Of a stretch of 64,000 nt of DNA, positions 30,864 to 42,065 are shown piece after piece (within the stretch, counting starts at the first letter, position 1; every line of letters starts with the position of its first letter). A program made the position numbers and the translations under genes. The notes beneath the pieces are model-generated. The model made no database searches and was not told the DNA's origin. It was given only the letters and a program-made list of their open reading frames with translations. This stretch comes from Euclidia mi (lineage: Eukaryota; Arthropoda; Insecta; Lepidoptera; Erebidae). The stretch is from contig OX123196.2 in the NCBI GenBank assembly GCA_944739405.2, forward strand, positions 54,908,196 through 54,972,195, written 5' to 3'.

Positions 30864-32900
30864 TTAGTGCTTTATCTTACACACAGTTTTAGCACCCACC
30901 TTGATCTCTTGAAGAGCAGAACAACAACAAGACGTAATACAATGAGAAGTATGTAACGTAGGTACGGTACCCATAATCACATACCCAAGTACCGTCTCAA
31001 TAGCGGGCGGTAAATCATATCGCTCACTACGTACTATTTTAGTTAGTAGCAAGTGCGGAAATATTGAAGCTCCGATCAAAAGATCAATGCCTGCCGGATT
31101 CGCAAACTCCGCGTCTGCTAGCGGCAATGACTCGAGGTGAGTGAGTGATGCTACGTCTACATTAGCGTTCGGCAATGCGTCCGTGATACGCTCCACGATA
31201 AGCGAAGAAATGTTAAAATTAATATTCCTATCAAAACGTGAATGTATTTTAATATCTACGGAACCCCTGTAATGCTTTTCTGATCAGCCTATCCCTTTGA
31301 CGGTTGAGTAAGTATTTTTAAAGTTATTCCATAATCCGAGGCGTTTGAAGCATTCCGATGTTATTAGATTGGTCTGAGATGCGCTACCTAGCAGTCAACG
31401 TACCATGTGCGGCGACCCATTAACATCATATACGATAACTTGCGCTGTCGCTAACAGAACAGTCTTAGACGTCATACACTGCGTTTTGGCCCTGCGCAAA
31501 TCATTATAGATGCGCGAGTGCCGTCCTCGCGTGCGCGTCGCCCGCGCAATGGACGTCGTACACAACGATATATCATTCTGAGGCGTGAAGGAGGAAGTCA
31601 CCGTGGCCTGCACCTGTGACGTAAGTGTGTCAAGGTTAGCGGCTTGGCTTGACAACGGGTTGTCTTTATCGAAAGGTAGCAATGAATGATGTTTTTTATT
31701 GCATGAGCGACAATTTGTCTTACTAAAACAATTACTCGTTTTATGTTTTATGCTTAAGCAATAAATGCAAGCTTTGTTATCTTTTACACATTTAAAACGA
31801 GCGGTTGCACTCAAATTATCGAAGGTGGGACACTTATATAAATGGTCGTGCACCACATTACTGCACAGACATTTCTGTGAATTATTACTATTAGATTCCG
31901 AACATGTTACGTAAGATTGTGGATTAGGGACCGAGTTATTATTACTATTTCGCGATTTATTCAACCTTTGTTTGTTGCTGTTAGTGTTAGACGGGCCAGG
32001 TGAACCAGACTGCGTATTATGAAATATTCGACACTGATCTTTGATGAACGAAATAAAACTATCTAGTGTTGGTATTTTATTATTGCGTTCCGTCATCTCG
32101 AATGCGCGAATTGTATCAGTGTCAAACTTTTTTAAAGCGAGTTGAAGCAACATAAAGTCGGAAAGATCTTTCAATTTTAAGTTCCTAAGATAATTAACCG
32201 CGGTTACGAAGTTATCAATAAACAGCTGGAAATTCGAGACAGACGCGTTGCCGGACAGTTTGAGATTTAAAGCTTGGTCAAAGTAGGTAGACGCTAGGAC
32301 GCGCGTGTCTTGATATCTGTCAAGTAGTGACTGAAATATGACCTGATAATTCTCAGCACTGGGTGTGACACCTGCAAATACGGACTAGGCCTTCGGTGAC
32401 AGTTTACCTATTAAATAGTACAACCTGTCAGCATCTGTCAGAGAACTATTATCATGCACTGTAGACTTAAAGCTCGCATAGAATAAGGGCCAATTTCGTA
32501 TATCTCCGTCAAACGACATAATCTCGATTGGCGGTAATTTCGGCTTGCGGGCCGCGGCGACGGGCTCTGCTGAACATTTACCCTCCAATTGCGATTGTAT
32601 ACGCTTAATAATACAATAAAGATCTTCGAATGAGGTGTACGCCTGATAGTTCTGTTTTTCATCAGGATTGATAGAAAGTAATCTTGCGTTATAATCGTCT
32701 AACAACTTATGAAAATCTGTTCGAATACTATCTACTGTCATACAATAACTGAGAAATGCTTCGCTATTACTGTCAGACATAGATGCGGTTTTTGAGCGTT
32801 CATAGATGTTTTAAATGCGCTCAAATAAAAAATTGCGTTTTGCTTCTAAGATTGTCATCTCTTTGTCTTCCGACACGCGTGACTTCTTTTGTTGTGACAT
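30864..32900 (-). pseudogene. BEL/Pao Gag-protease, one frame with stop codons
   Basis: The probable start is ATG at 32900 (MSQQKKSRVSED), upstream of the first clear stop. Gag motifs: KLPPIEIMSFDGDIRNWPLF (about residue 80-100), LIGKLSP, LSGNASVSNFQLFI, and a zinc-binding region with CIYCLSIKHKTSNCF and CRSCNKKHHSLL. The aspartic protease part has LLGSASQTNL, where the family has a catalytic Asp in place of this Gly, and then IDLLIGASIFP and ETVLGYVIMG. The same frame runs from 32900 to 30864 without a frameshift but has stops at 32811-32813, 32385-32387, about 31395 and about 31310. The frame ends 3 bp from the satellite array. Confidence 0.9.
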
Positions 32901-33212
32901 GCTTACGTAAGTATAAGCTAATGAGAACGAAACAAAATAAGAATATCTAATGAACCTATTATTTTACCTAAGTAGGCTAAGTAGGCAACACTTTAGAGCT
33001 GTGGAATAAAAAGTTGCTCGAAATATGAGATTTACAAGACAACTATGATAGTTCCAGAAATAATAATTGAGTATGTAGGTAGCTACATAAAAGTTTACCT
33101 ACTGATGCGGGCGGAAACAACCATGTGACGATTATGTAAATATATTAGGAGTATAGCTAGATGCTATAACTGACTACGTATAGCGATATAACGTATAAAA
33201 ACGTAAATGAAT

Positions 33213-33228
33213 CCGGCTCGAAGGACCA
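33213..33228 (-). promoter_or_regulatory. Primer-binding site candidate
   Basis: Minus-strand TGGTCCTTCGAGCCGG starts six bases after the 5' LTR, separated by a T-run. TGG start fits a tRNA 3' end; the tRNA was not identified. Confidence 0.5.
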
Positions 33229-33234
33229 AAAAAA

Positions 33235-33745
33235 TGGTTCGGCGATACACCGAAACCGTAGGTTCTAGGCGATTTGGAAAAAATGGACTGTATCTAAAGG
33301 AAGAGGATGTAGGATTGGAATGGGAGAGATGATTGTGAGTGGGTATAGGATATTCCAAGGATGGAGGGCACTTACCTTATACGGCAATCTTCTTCGTCTC
33401 AGAAGGGCAGTCTCCTGGTGGTTTCGGGCTGAAGCTGCTTGATTCACTTCACTACACCAATCACTTCCACTTGCGAGCGGTTTATAAGCGGTAATAATTA
33501 TAGCGGGAACGGCGCGGCGCGATATGGTATGGCGGACGCGTATTTTGCGAATCGAATGTTCTCGAAAGTTCTGGACTGTCACTCGCCTCGACGATCGCCG
33601 CAACCAATCCGCGAAGGCGTGCCCCCTTCTTGGGAATGGGACAGAGAGGGATAGAAACAAAAGGCATCGCTCGCATTGGCCAAGCAGCGACCAACCATTG
33701 ATGTTGATGGGATTAGTTTCGATGGAAAGGTAGATGGCGCTACCA
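33235..33745 (-). repeat. BEL/Pao 5' LTR
   Basis: 511 bp with the same termini as the 3' LTR. The intergenic leader 32901-33212 between it and gag is non-coding and AT-rich. Confidence 0.9.
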
Positions 33746-33984
33746 AGTGCTTACAAAGTTGTTCACATTTAACGTAAAATAATTATGCGGTACAATTTTG
33801 CAAATATCGTATGAAAAAGCTTTATTTATCTCATGATCCTCTGTGTGATGTCATTACATGATTTTGAATACTTAATTGTCACTATCCTTTTGCATGCCGT
33901 GGCAGATTTTGCGTTAGTTAGAGGCGAGTAAACAAAATACACGAAGCAAATGGTATCTTTCAAAACAGACGAAATATTTCAGAT

Positions 33985-34115
33985 CAAATTCTATACCAAC
34001 CCCACTGGCCAGTGTGGTATATGAGGAATATAAGACCAAAACCTCCTATTGATTCACGCAAATTAGGAGAAACTTATGTGCAGCAATGGACTGCGGAAGT
34101 ATCTACGATGATAAT
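33985..34115 (+). repeat. Repeat-H, diverged copy
   Basis: TATACCAACCCCACTGGCCA, GTGTGGTAT, and GCAGCAATGGACTG followed by GATGATAAT. Confidence 0.55.
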
Positions 34116-34385
34116 ACCATATGCCAAGTCTTACTTCAGAAATTTATAGTACTCGACAGTGGCTTCTAATTCTCCGAATTACATTTAAATTATCCTGTCT
34201 CTTGCAATTATCCTAATTTTTTTGTGAAACTGCGGTTTTCTTACTGTCCTACGACATGGGTTCTCGGATTCAACGGGTTGAAGTCGAGAATACGCTTGTA
34301 CGAACATGTTTACCGATAGCATCTCACTTCTTTGTGCGATATCTATTTGTGAAGTGCCTTGTTGAGGTAAATTGTTGGAGTGCGT

Positions 34386-34805
34386 GCGACTTATTAAGTT
34401 TGGTTTGGTTATTTATTAATTGTAAGAGAATTTTATATTCTAATAATGCTCTTGTTTTTGTTGCTTAAAATAATGCTTATATATCACTAGTTGCTTTTTT
34501 AAATTGGCCAAAACTGGACAGAGCCTGTGCTATGTTAACGAGTAATATTACGATAGTACTCATACTTCTGTCCAACGATGTTACAAGTAAATTAGAAGTA
34601 GATGCGTTATAGGTGTACTAAAAAGGATGCTAAACAATAAGCCAGTTGGCAAGTCAGACATATGTGTTCGTGACGTCGCGAGCCGGCATCATAGTGAAAC
34701 TGACACATCTTGTCAACCGAAATTAAAATAAGATATGGAGTTATCGATGTGTGCGTTAGTGTACCGTTTCTACGGATTGATTACTACGGAGGTAACGTAT
34801 CAATA
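34386..34805 (+). repeat. Repeat-P segment 1 (copy 1)
   Basis: About 93% similar by eye to 41604-42016, from CGACTTATTAAGTTTGGTTT to GAGGTAACGTATCAA. Not recognised as a known family. In copy 2 it runs directly into segment 2; here a 2.3-kb TIR element separates them. Confidence 0.75.
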
Positions 34806-35179
34806 GGCGGGTCCATACAGACCGAGTGTGTGGACGTGTCTAATTCGGTACCGCTCTGTGTGGACGTGTCTAATTCGGTAGCTCGGGCGCACGCGTGCGG
34901 CCGGCCGCGGCTCCCGTGCGCTTTCCTCGACCGAGCCACGTCCACACAGACCGAGCAGCCTCGCGAGGAATTGGCGCGCGAGGCTGCGCGCTCTGTGTGG
35001 ACGTGCCCCAGCGGAGGCAAGCGCGTGTGCCGCCGCGGGCGAGCGACCGAGCGGCCGAGCCATCGAGTTTGGTTTTTTGTTTTGCCGCGGTCTGTACGCT
35101 GTTTCGTGCCTCGCTCGAACATAATAATCCCTACTAATAATATAAATTCGCAAGTGTGTTTGTATGTCGGACATTTTTT

Positions 35180-35440
35180 TTATAGACTCACGTCTGTATC
35201 CGCGTAAGGATAGGCAGAGTTGTAATATTATTACATCCACATTTCACCATGAAATGTTTAGGTCCCACGTAATAGGGGACGAGCCTAATGCCGTTAACGG
35301 GCACATCAGCAGACTCCGTGCTGCTTCTGAGAATTCGGGAAAACCGAGTAACACTTTTGCCCGACCTGGGAATCGAACCCGGGACCTCCGCTCAGCAGTC
35401 GCATACCCTATCCATTGGTCACTGAATGACGGAGGATACA
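35180..35440 (-). repeat. SINE-B, near full length, minus strand
   Basis: Head with GGGTTCGATTCCCAGG B box (35366-35381), middle TAATAGGGGACGAGCCTAATG, 3' ATAGACTCACG next to a T-run (its A-tail). Opposite orientation to 54237-54515. Confidence 0.8.
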
Positions 35441-35607
35441 TTCATCATAACATTCTCATCTTTGACGCTATTTATTGTACGAATAATAATCCTTCAGTCT
35501 GTGCTTCGGTTACAGTATCTTTGCCTACAGACATTCATTTCCCATAATTCATTCTGTATTTTTTTTCCATGTCTACCTATGCCATCCTTTAGGTATAACA
35601 ATAATCG

Positions 35608-35870
35608 ACGACCGGTTGGCAAAGCGGGAGTGTAAGCGACTACAACGCCGAAAGTCGCGGGTTCGATTCCCGCTCATGTCAAACATTTGTGTGCATGAAC
35701 ATGAATGTTTGTCTTGGCCTGGGTGTTTCTATGTATATATTTACAAAAAAAGTAAGTATAAGTAAATATGTATATTATGGCCCATTATAACCATTGTCTA
35801 GTACCCAAAGTAGGTACAGCAATTGGCGTCAGTCAGGCAGCCGGCTAGTAAAAACACATGCCACAACCCT
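35608..35870 (+). repeat. SINE-E, full length, plus strand
   Basis: tRNA-like head from CGACCGGTTGGC with GTCGCGGGTTCGATTCCCG (B box near 35658), body with CATGAACATGAATGTTTGTC and GGGTGTTTCTATGTA, and the CCATTGTCTAGTACCC block. It is not a real tRNA: no cloverleaf 3' arm is completed. Confidence 0.8.
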
Positions 35871-36132
35871 ATTGCAGTATGACCATTTCCAAGTACTATA
35901 TTTATAAACAAAATTTAAAAATAAGAGAGAGGAGAGACCAACAATCTCACATTGATACGTAGACCGATAGATGGCAAATGTACTATTTCACTCTAATTCA
36001 CAAGTCGACAATTTGATACATGCGCAATAATTCATAATAGATTTTCAACTATATTTTCATGTTCTGAATTCAAACTTTATGACAACTACAATTTTGTTTT
36101 TTTCCTACGATGCCGAGGCTGCCGCGCTCTAG

Positions 36133-37054
36133 GCCGCGTTCACATTTATCTGATGTAATCTGTCGTGACCGCGTCTGTCGTGTCGCGACAGACAATATCC
36201 CGGTCTGCGACAAAGAGGGGGGGGGGACGGTACAGCGCGAATTAAGAGATTGGACACAGATTAATTGTAAAAAAATACTTTATTTAATTATAACAGCTTA
36301 ACAGTATATTTAAAATATAAAATAGTAATCGCTAATGTTAGATCTACAAAGGTATTTATAATAAACTAGAGGACGCCAGCAGCTACGCCTGCATTTTATT
36401 TAAATTTTCCCCATTTTGGCCGATCCCGTGGGAATTTCGGGATATCCCTTCTTAGTGCACCCCTACGGTCCCCAAGGAACATACATGCCAAATTTCAGCT
36501 TCCTGCGCCCAATAGTTTCGGCTGTAGCGTGTCTGTCAGTCAGTCAGTAACGCAAGGATTTTATATATTAAGATTAATGCTAAGATGACAATAAGATTAT
36601 CTAGATAATTTGGTGGGGAGAGATGTGGTGACGAAGCTAACATTGTTGGGTTCCGTACAGTTAACTCGCGCGACACAACTCGTCAGACTAATGTGGACGC
36701 GCCACTGTCTGTCGTAAAGCGTCAGACGCGCGTATGCAATTGTGCGCAATGGACGACGAACTAATTGACTTCCTTTTTATAATATTATTCTTATACAGTA
36801 CCTATAGATGAGCTAATTGAATACGAAATAATATAATCCTATGTAAATAATTTATGGATATGATTGGATATCTACTTAATCTGAATCGGATAATTCATCA
36901 AAAACATTGCGAAAGTGTGAACTCCACGAGAGTCAAGACAGAACTGATTTAAAATTGCGTCAGATCGCGACAGACGGCGACAGACAAATGTGAACGGTAA
37001 GTAATTACGACAGAGACCGTCACGAGAGATCACGTCAGATAAATGTGAACGCAG
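36133..37054. mobile_element. TIR element with GCGTTCACATTTATCTGA termini
   Basis: Left end GCCGCGTTCACATTTATCTG and right end (complement) GCTGCGTTCACATTTATCTG match at 22 of 24 positions over the full 24-bp arms. Subterminal GACAGACG and TCTGTCG motifs recur. Interior holds a Repeat-G copy. No transposase recognised and no clear TSD. Confidence 0.65.
36365..36577 (+). repeat. Repeat-G, best-preserved copy (plus)
   Basis: Nearly the same sequence as 46355-46563 in reverse: GAGGACGCCAGCAGCTACGC, TTAGTGCACCCCTACGGTCC, CAAGGAACATACATGCCAAA and GTCTGTCAGTCAGTCAG. Confidence 0.75.
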
Positions 37055-37140
37055 CTTTATTCTATGCCCTCGCTCGTTCAGGGACCGTTTCCTCGCGCGG
37101 CAAATGCCTCGCGAGGCTGCTCGCTCTGTGTCGACCCACC

Positions 37141-37447
37141 TAGACTTTTCTAATATCATTGCTTCTGTCTTCAGAATACATAAAAATATATATCTTGTTA
37201 GAGACATATGGGAATAATTCTAAAATCGATCTTATTGTAACTTAACCTGAAACTTAACATAGAAATAGCAATGATACAAATTCTAGCCAGATTTATAACA
37301 GTTTGATATCCGAGCTTTTACTGTGATAATAAATAGTTACTTACAAACGGGACACACATACTTTAGACGTACTTACTTTGATATATTTTTGAATATCTTT
37401 ACAATATATTTCAACAAATCTATCACTGCCAGACTGACCTGTACTTT
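37141..37447 (+). repeat. Repeat-P segment 2 (copy 1)
   Basis: From GACTTTTCTAATATCATTGC through TCTAAAATCGATCTTATTGT to CAACAAATCTATCAC. In copy 2 its start is at 42017-42065 and its remainder at 41395-41603, on the other side of segment 1. Confidence 0.75.
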
Positions 37448-37483
37448 GCTCTCGAAGTACCCTCTTTATTTGTTACCACCTGC

Positions 37484-37930
37484 AGCAACCTGCAGTTTTT
37501 ATTTAGGTTTTTATTTAGGACCTGCAGCAACCTGTAGTTTTTTATTTAGGACCTGCAGCAACCTGCAGTTTTTATTTAGGACCTGCAGCAACCTGCAGTT
37601 CTTATTTAAGACCTGCAGCAACCTGCAGTTTTTATTTTACCACCTGCAGCAACCTGCAGTTTTTATTTAGGACCTGCAGCAACCTGCAGTTTTTATTTAG
37701 GACCTGCAGCAACCTGCAGTTTTCATTTAGCACCTGCAGCAACCTGCAGTTTTTATTTAGCACCTGCAGCAACCTGCAGTTTTTATTTAGCACCTGCAGC
37801 AACCTGCAGTTTTTATTTAGCATGTGCAGCAACCTGCAGTTTTTATTTAGCACCTGCAGCAACCTGCAGTTTTTATTTAGCATCTGCAGCAACCTGCAGT
37901 TTTTATTTAGCACCTGCAGCAACCTGCAGT
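37484..37930 (+). repeat. 30-bp minisatellite, about 15 units
   Basis: Unit is CACCTGCAGCAACCTGCAGT followed by TTTTATTTAG. Each unit carries two CTGCAG palindromes. Variants include a 31-bp unit and one unit preceded by an extra 12 bp early in the array. Unit length divisible by three gives open frames on both strands, which are not genes. Confidence 0.95.
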
Positions 37931-38338
37931 GAATGTCATACAACAGCTTTTTAATTCATCCTTAATACGAAACTACACTTTTATTTTCTAAAACTACACT
38001 TTTATTTTCACGAAATTTTTTTTTTGCTTCGTCTACTCGGAAGGTCATAGGCGATTTTTTTTTTATAAACTATTCTATTCCAGAACTTCGCAAGGTCCGG
38101 TAAGCTTTTTATTTATTATTTATCTGTAACATTTATCTAGCTTTAAGTTTGTTTATTTAATAAAAGCATTAGTTATACTAAACCATAAAATCCGAAGTAA
38201 ATATAAACGTGTACCTACTCGGTGTTCCACATAACAATTTGGATCATGAAAATAATTTACCGATAGATCTTATTTATAAATGGTTATCCTTATAAGTATG
38301 AGACCGTTCCAAAATACATAGTGCAGATATTGCCATAT
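37931..38338. other. No feature recognised
   Basis: AT-rich flank of the minisatellite; a 22-bp segment AAACTACACTTTTATTTTC is tandemly doubled near 37970-38008. Confidence 0.4.
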
Positions 38339-38640
38339 AATATTAGAAAACACTGAATGGTTAATTATCGCTTGTCCCGTGCCTCGGAGAGCACGTTAAG
38401 CCGTCGGTCCCGGTTGTCATGAAGATCTTTGACAGTCGTTACAGGGTGTCAGTACCTTCTAAATAAACTGACACTAGTCTAAGCCATGGAATATCGCTAT
38501 CCCTTCGGGTTGCGGAGGTCAGACAGGCAGTCGCTCTGTGGAAAAGCTAATATTCAGCCAAATCCGGTTAGACTAGAAAGCGGACCCCAGATTGAAACTG
38601 GGATAACGCTAAGAGGATGATGATGAATATTAGAAAACAC
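38339..38640 (+). repeat. 5'-truncated SINE-A with perfect 15-bp TSD
   Basis: AATATTAGAAAACAC occurs at 38339-38353 and 38626-38640. The body starts inside the family (TTAATTATCGCTTGTCCCGT), lacks the tRNA head, and ends AGAGGATGATGATG. This is the clearest evidence here that SINE-A moves by LINE-type target-primed transposition. Confidence 0.9.
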
Positions 38641-41390
38641 AGTTTTGATTTTTACTTATGAGGTTGCGGTATTCTTTCATTTAATTTATTTATTTGCAAA
38701 AATGGCTTGTACATTGGTGTTATAAATACAGATTATTCTGTAGTCCATGTAGCATAATATGGGCTTGATTAACACATAGGTACAAAATCTTATCTATATT
38801 GTTTCATATAATCAATACATAAAATAATAACATTTAAAATTATTTGATTTGATTATAACAAATCCAATTGTATGATATAACCTTTTATTTTTGCCAAATT
38901 TAGATGAAAGTGGGCCTATTTCTACTTGATCCGAGTCCCTATAAAAAAGACATTCTTCAAATGATCTAATAGATGTATTAATGTTCTAACAACGTGTTCA
39001 GTCAATAGCAGAAATCATTTTAATACTTTGATATTATGATAGTTGATCAGCAGTAATCAGAACAATCATCTATTATCTAATCGGGTATCAGACTTGGGTT
39101 TTCAGAGTTTCTACCAATTACATATACTAATAAATGTAAGAGCTAGTCTTAACTCCTGTACGATAGCTCGGCCAACCTGATAGCAGTATCAAATGGAGAA
39201 ATAAAGTACGTGTATTCACCATTTCAGATAACAATTTCAGATGGCAATGTGAAGCAAGGTGCCTAAACATTTTCTATGTTCCTTTATCAAGTAATAAGAA
39301 TTACTATTTTAATAATCAAAACACTTATACACATATTATCTAGCAGTTATTTAAAAATCATCGTTACAACGGTAAGAATATACTTTAGACAGATTTAGAC
39401 TATGCCGGTGTGGGTAAGGGAAGAAAATAATTCTTTATCAAGAAATCAGGCTGTGCTTATTTATCCATTTTCTTTCTAAAGTACAATAAACTATTCTAAT
39501 GTAAATATTACGTAATATAGGAACTGTATAATAACGTTTTCCGATATTGCAAACCACTACATCATACATGGATTAACAAAAACAATATGATACGAAAGGA
39601 GCTACTCCAAACCATCACATTAAATTGTAATTAAAAATAATAGAACAGGATTTCGCAACATCAGAATAAATAAGTATAGTTTAAAGTAATGAAAGTAATT
39701 ATTGACTTTAATAGATATTAAATGTAATTTTAGTAACTCTTATCGGACTAGGGTGCTGAAGATTTTAAAATCGTCTATTCTGTACGGTAATACAAACGGG
39801 TTTTTATTTTTTAGAACTTGTTCCAACATTAATTCACCCCATACACTAGTTTTCTTTTTGTTTTTCCAAGGCTAAACGCTTTAAATTAGGTTAATGGGAA
39901 TTAACTATAAAAAAAGTAATCCGTTATATTTCGAGTAAGTTTAAAAGTAGTAAATATCAGTTGGTATATATTTTTCTTTTCACTACTTACTATTATACTT
40001 GTAATTTGTTGTTAATTATATCAAATAGTATAGAGTATTCAAATAAGTTTCAACCAAGAGTTTACAAATTTTGCAAGATAATCTTATGTGGGTAGTTATC
40101 ACATTTTAGAGATCTATTTATAGAATAGAATCCTTTATTTAAAATAATACATCTGCATCATGCTACGAAACCTTTAATAAGTAATTACAATATAAAATAT
40201 ATTATTATAAATTATTTTATAAAAAAACTTAAGTATAGATAGATAGATAGTATATGCAATGATAGGGTCAATGACGAGATCATTACCACGTAATGGTTTT
40301 CGAATACAAAACCACGTTACGTATTTCAGACTTTTGGAAGTTATATGCTTATTATTTAGCAAATTATCACGATCGTCAAGTGTTTGTCTAAAATCTTCCA
40401 AACTAAATTAGGCCTTCTGAAATTGAAGGGAGGCACGATCCCAGTATGCTCGGTTACATAATTATATTAAATCACCAATCGAGAGCAGGCTGCAGTAATA
40501 AGTGAGTTAACTAATACGTAGATTAGAAATAAAATTTAACTTCATGGTCAATTTAAAATAAAATATTTTACACATAATGAATCACATTTATTTAATGTCT
40601 ACTTGTCATTTGCATGACGACAGGTTTATCATGGCTACGATTATATAATCATGATAATGACTCACCCGATTAGCATTATGGTAATTTATCGTTTTTTGGC
40701 AATCTGTCGCCACTGCAAAAAAGTAGTCAATGACTACTCAGTACTTAGTACAGTTAATAGTATCGTCCTACATGTAAAGTCTTGCATTTAATTACACAAG
40801 CTTTATACTTAGTTGTTAGCAGCAGATGGTTTTATTTGAACTTTTATAAACACGAAAGTTTGTGATGATCGATGAAAACACTTTTCTTGAGATATATAAT
40901 TATATTCAAGTTTACTTATTTTTCAAAGAAATATTGCAGTATAGCTTCTATATCACAATAGTGCAAAGGCTACCTTTTTTTGCAATAACTGTCACCCACA
41001 TCGGAGAATACGTGGGCCGAAGCTAGTCTGTAAAATAAAAGTATAGATAAAGTTATAACGTCACTATGTTTATACGTCACATTTTTATACGAATCAATCA
41101 AAATGTCTATGAACGAAGTATTAAAGTTTCAAATGAAGTTCTATTAAATTTTGACGGGTAATGGAGTCCACACCGGAGCCCAGTCCCAGACCTTTGAGTG
41201 ATGGGCTTCCGTTCCGTCTATTTACTTAATATATATAGTCTAAGATTTATCCGTTTGACAATGTCAACTGTCGAACGTCAAACCAATTTGTCTATTTAGA
41301 ATTGGCAACACTATAAATTCAAAACATACAATCCATTTATGTTCATTAACAATATGTTTAGGCTATACATAGTTAATGATACAATATATA
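38641..41390. other. Long AT-rich stretch, no feature recognised
   Basis: 2.7 kb without repeats I recognise, apart from a short GATA run near 40240 and simple AT tracts. The 75-codon frame at 40174-40401 (minus) has no domain. This is one of the least repetitive parts of the window. Confidence 0.45.
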
Positions 41391-41394
41391 TGGT

Positions 41395-42065
41395 TATATC
41401 TTGTTAAAGACATATGTGAATAATTCTAAAATCGATCTTATTGTAACTTAACCTGAAACTTAACATAGAAATAGCAATGATATAAATTCTAGCCAGATTT
41501 ATAACAGTTTGATATCCGAGCTTTTACTGTGATAATAAATAGGTACTTACAAACGGGAAACACATACTTTAGACGTAATATATTTCAACAAATCTATCAC
41601 GTCCGACTTATTAAGTTTGGTTTGGTTATTTATTAATAGTAAGGGAATTTTATATTCTAATAATGCTTTTGTTTTTGTTGCTTAAAATAATGCTTATATA
41701 TCACTAGTTGCTTTTTTAAATTGGCAAAAACTGGACAGAGCCTGTGCTATGTTAACGAGTAATATTACGATAGTACTCATACTTCTGTCCAACGATGTTA
41801 CAAGTAAATTAGAAGTAGATGCGTTATAGGCGTACCAAAAAAGGACAGCGTAAGCCAGTTGGCAAGTCAGACATATGTGTTCGTGACGTCGCGAGCCGGC
41901 ATCATAGTGAAACTGACACATCTTGTCAACCGAAATTAAAATAAGATATGGAGTTATCGATGTGTGCGTTAGTGTACCGTTTCTACGAATTGATTACTAC
42001 GGAGGTTACGTATCAATGACTTTTCTAATATAATTGCTTCTGTCTTCAGTATGCATAAAAATGTA
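41395..42065 (+). repeat. Repeat-P copy 2, circularly permuted
   Basis: Order is segment 2 remainder (41395-41603), segment 1 (41604-42016), segment 2 start (42017-42065). Copy 1 has segment 1 then segment 2. About 32 bp present in copy 1 near 37368-37400 are missing here. The arrangement fits excision from a tandem or circular form. Confidence 0.75.

Larger units (their letters stand above)
27346..33745 (-). mobile_element. BEL/Pao LTR retrotransposon, defective
   Basis: A 6.4-kb element read leftwards. It has LTRs at 33235-33745 (5') and 27346-27844 (3') and a perfect 5-bp TSD AGTGC (27341-27345 and 33746-33750). Gene order Gag, protease, RT, RNase H, integrase is that of BEL/Pao. The LTRs differ by about eight substitutions and one 12-bp indel, so the insertion is fairly recent. 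It is dead for three reasons: stop codons in gag-pro, replacement of the RT core by a satellite array (29176-30860), and an internal deletion fusing RNase H to the end of integrase. No env gene is visible. A solo LTR of the family is at 9920-10458. Confidence 0.93.
34806..37140. mobile_element. TIR element with TA target site, composite interior
   Basis: The ends GGCGGGTCCATACAGACCGAG and (complement) GGTGGGTCGACACAGAGCGAG match at 17 of 21 positions. TA flanks both sides (34804-34805 and 37141-37142). The uninterrupted Repeat-P copy at 42011-42020 gives the empty site, allowing for one lost base. Subterminal GC-rich repeats with CTCTGTGTGGACGTG occur several times at 34840-35010. No transposase was found. 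Later insertions inside are SINE-B, SINE-E, a second TIR element and Repeat-G. Confidence 0.65.

Noticed and set aside
34710..35240. Overlapping long frames on both strands in GC-rich DNA
   Set aside because: Opposite-strand overlaps and Arg/Ser/Pro-rich content reflect the GC-rich subterminal repeats of a TIR element.
35640..35690. tRNA gene candidates at SINE heads (also 54237, 59248, 45240)
   Set aside because: B boxes are clear, but the 3' halves do not close a cloverleaf and each continues into a shared SINE body.
37323..37943. Overlapping frames on both strands with ten-residue repeats
   Set aside because: Produced by a 30-bp minisatellite whose period is divisible by three; no start context, domain or conservation evidence.
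38641..41390. Search for host exons in the repeat-poor stretch
   Set aside because: No frame over about 75 codons and no splice-bounded conserved peptide could be recognised.
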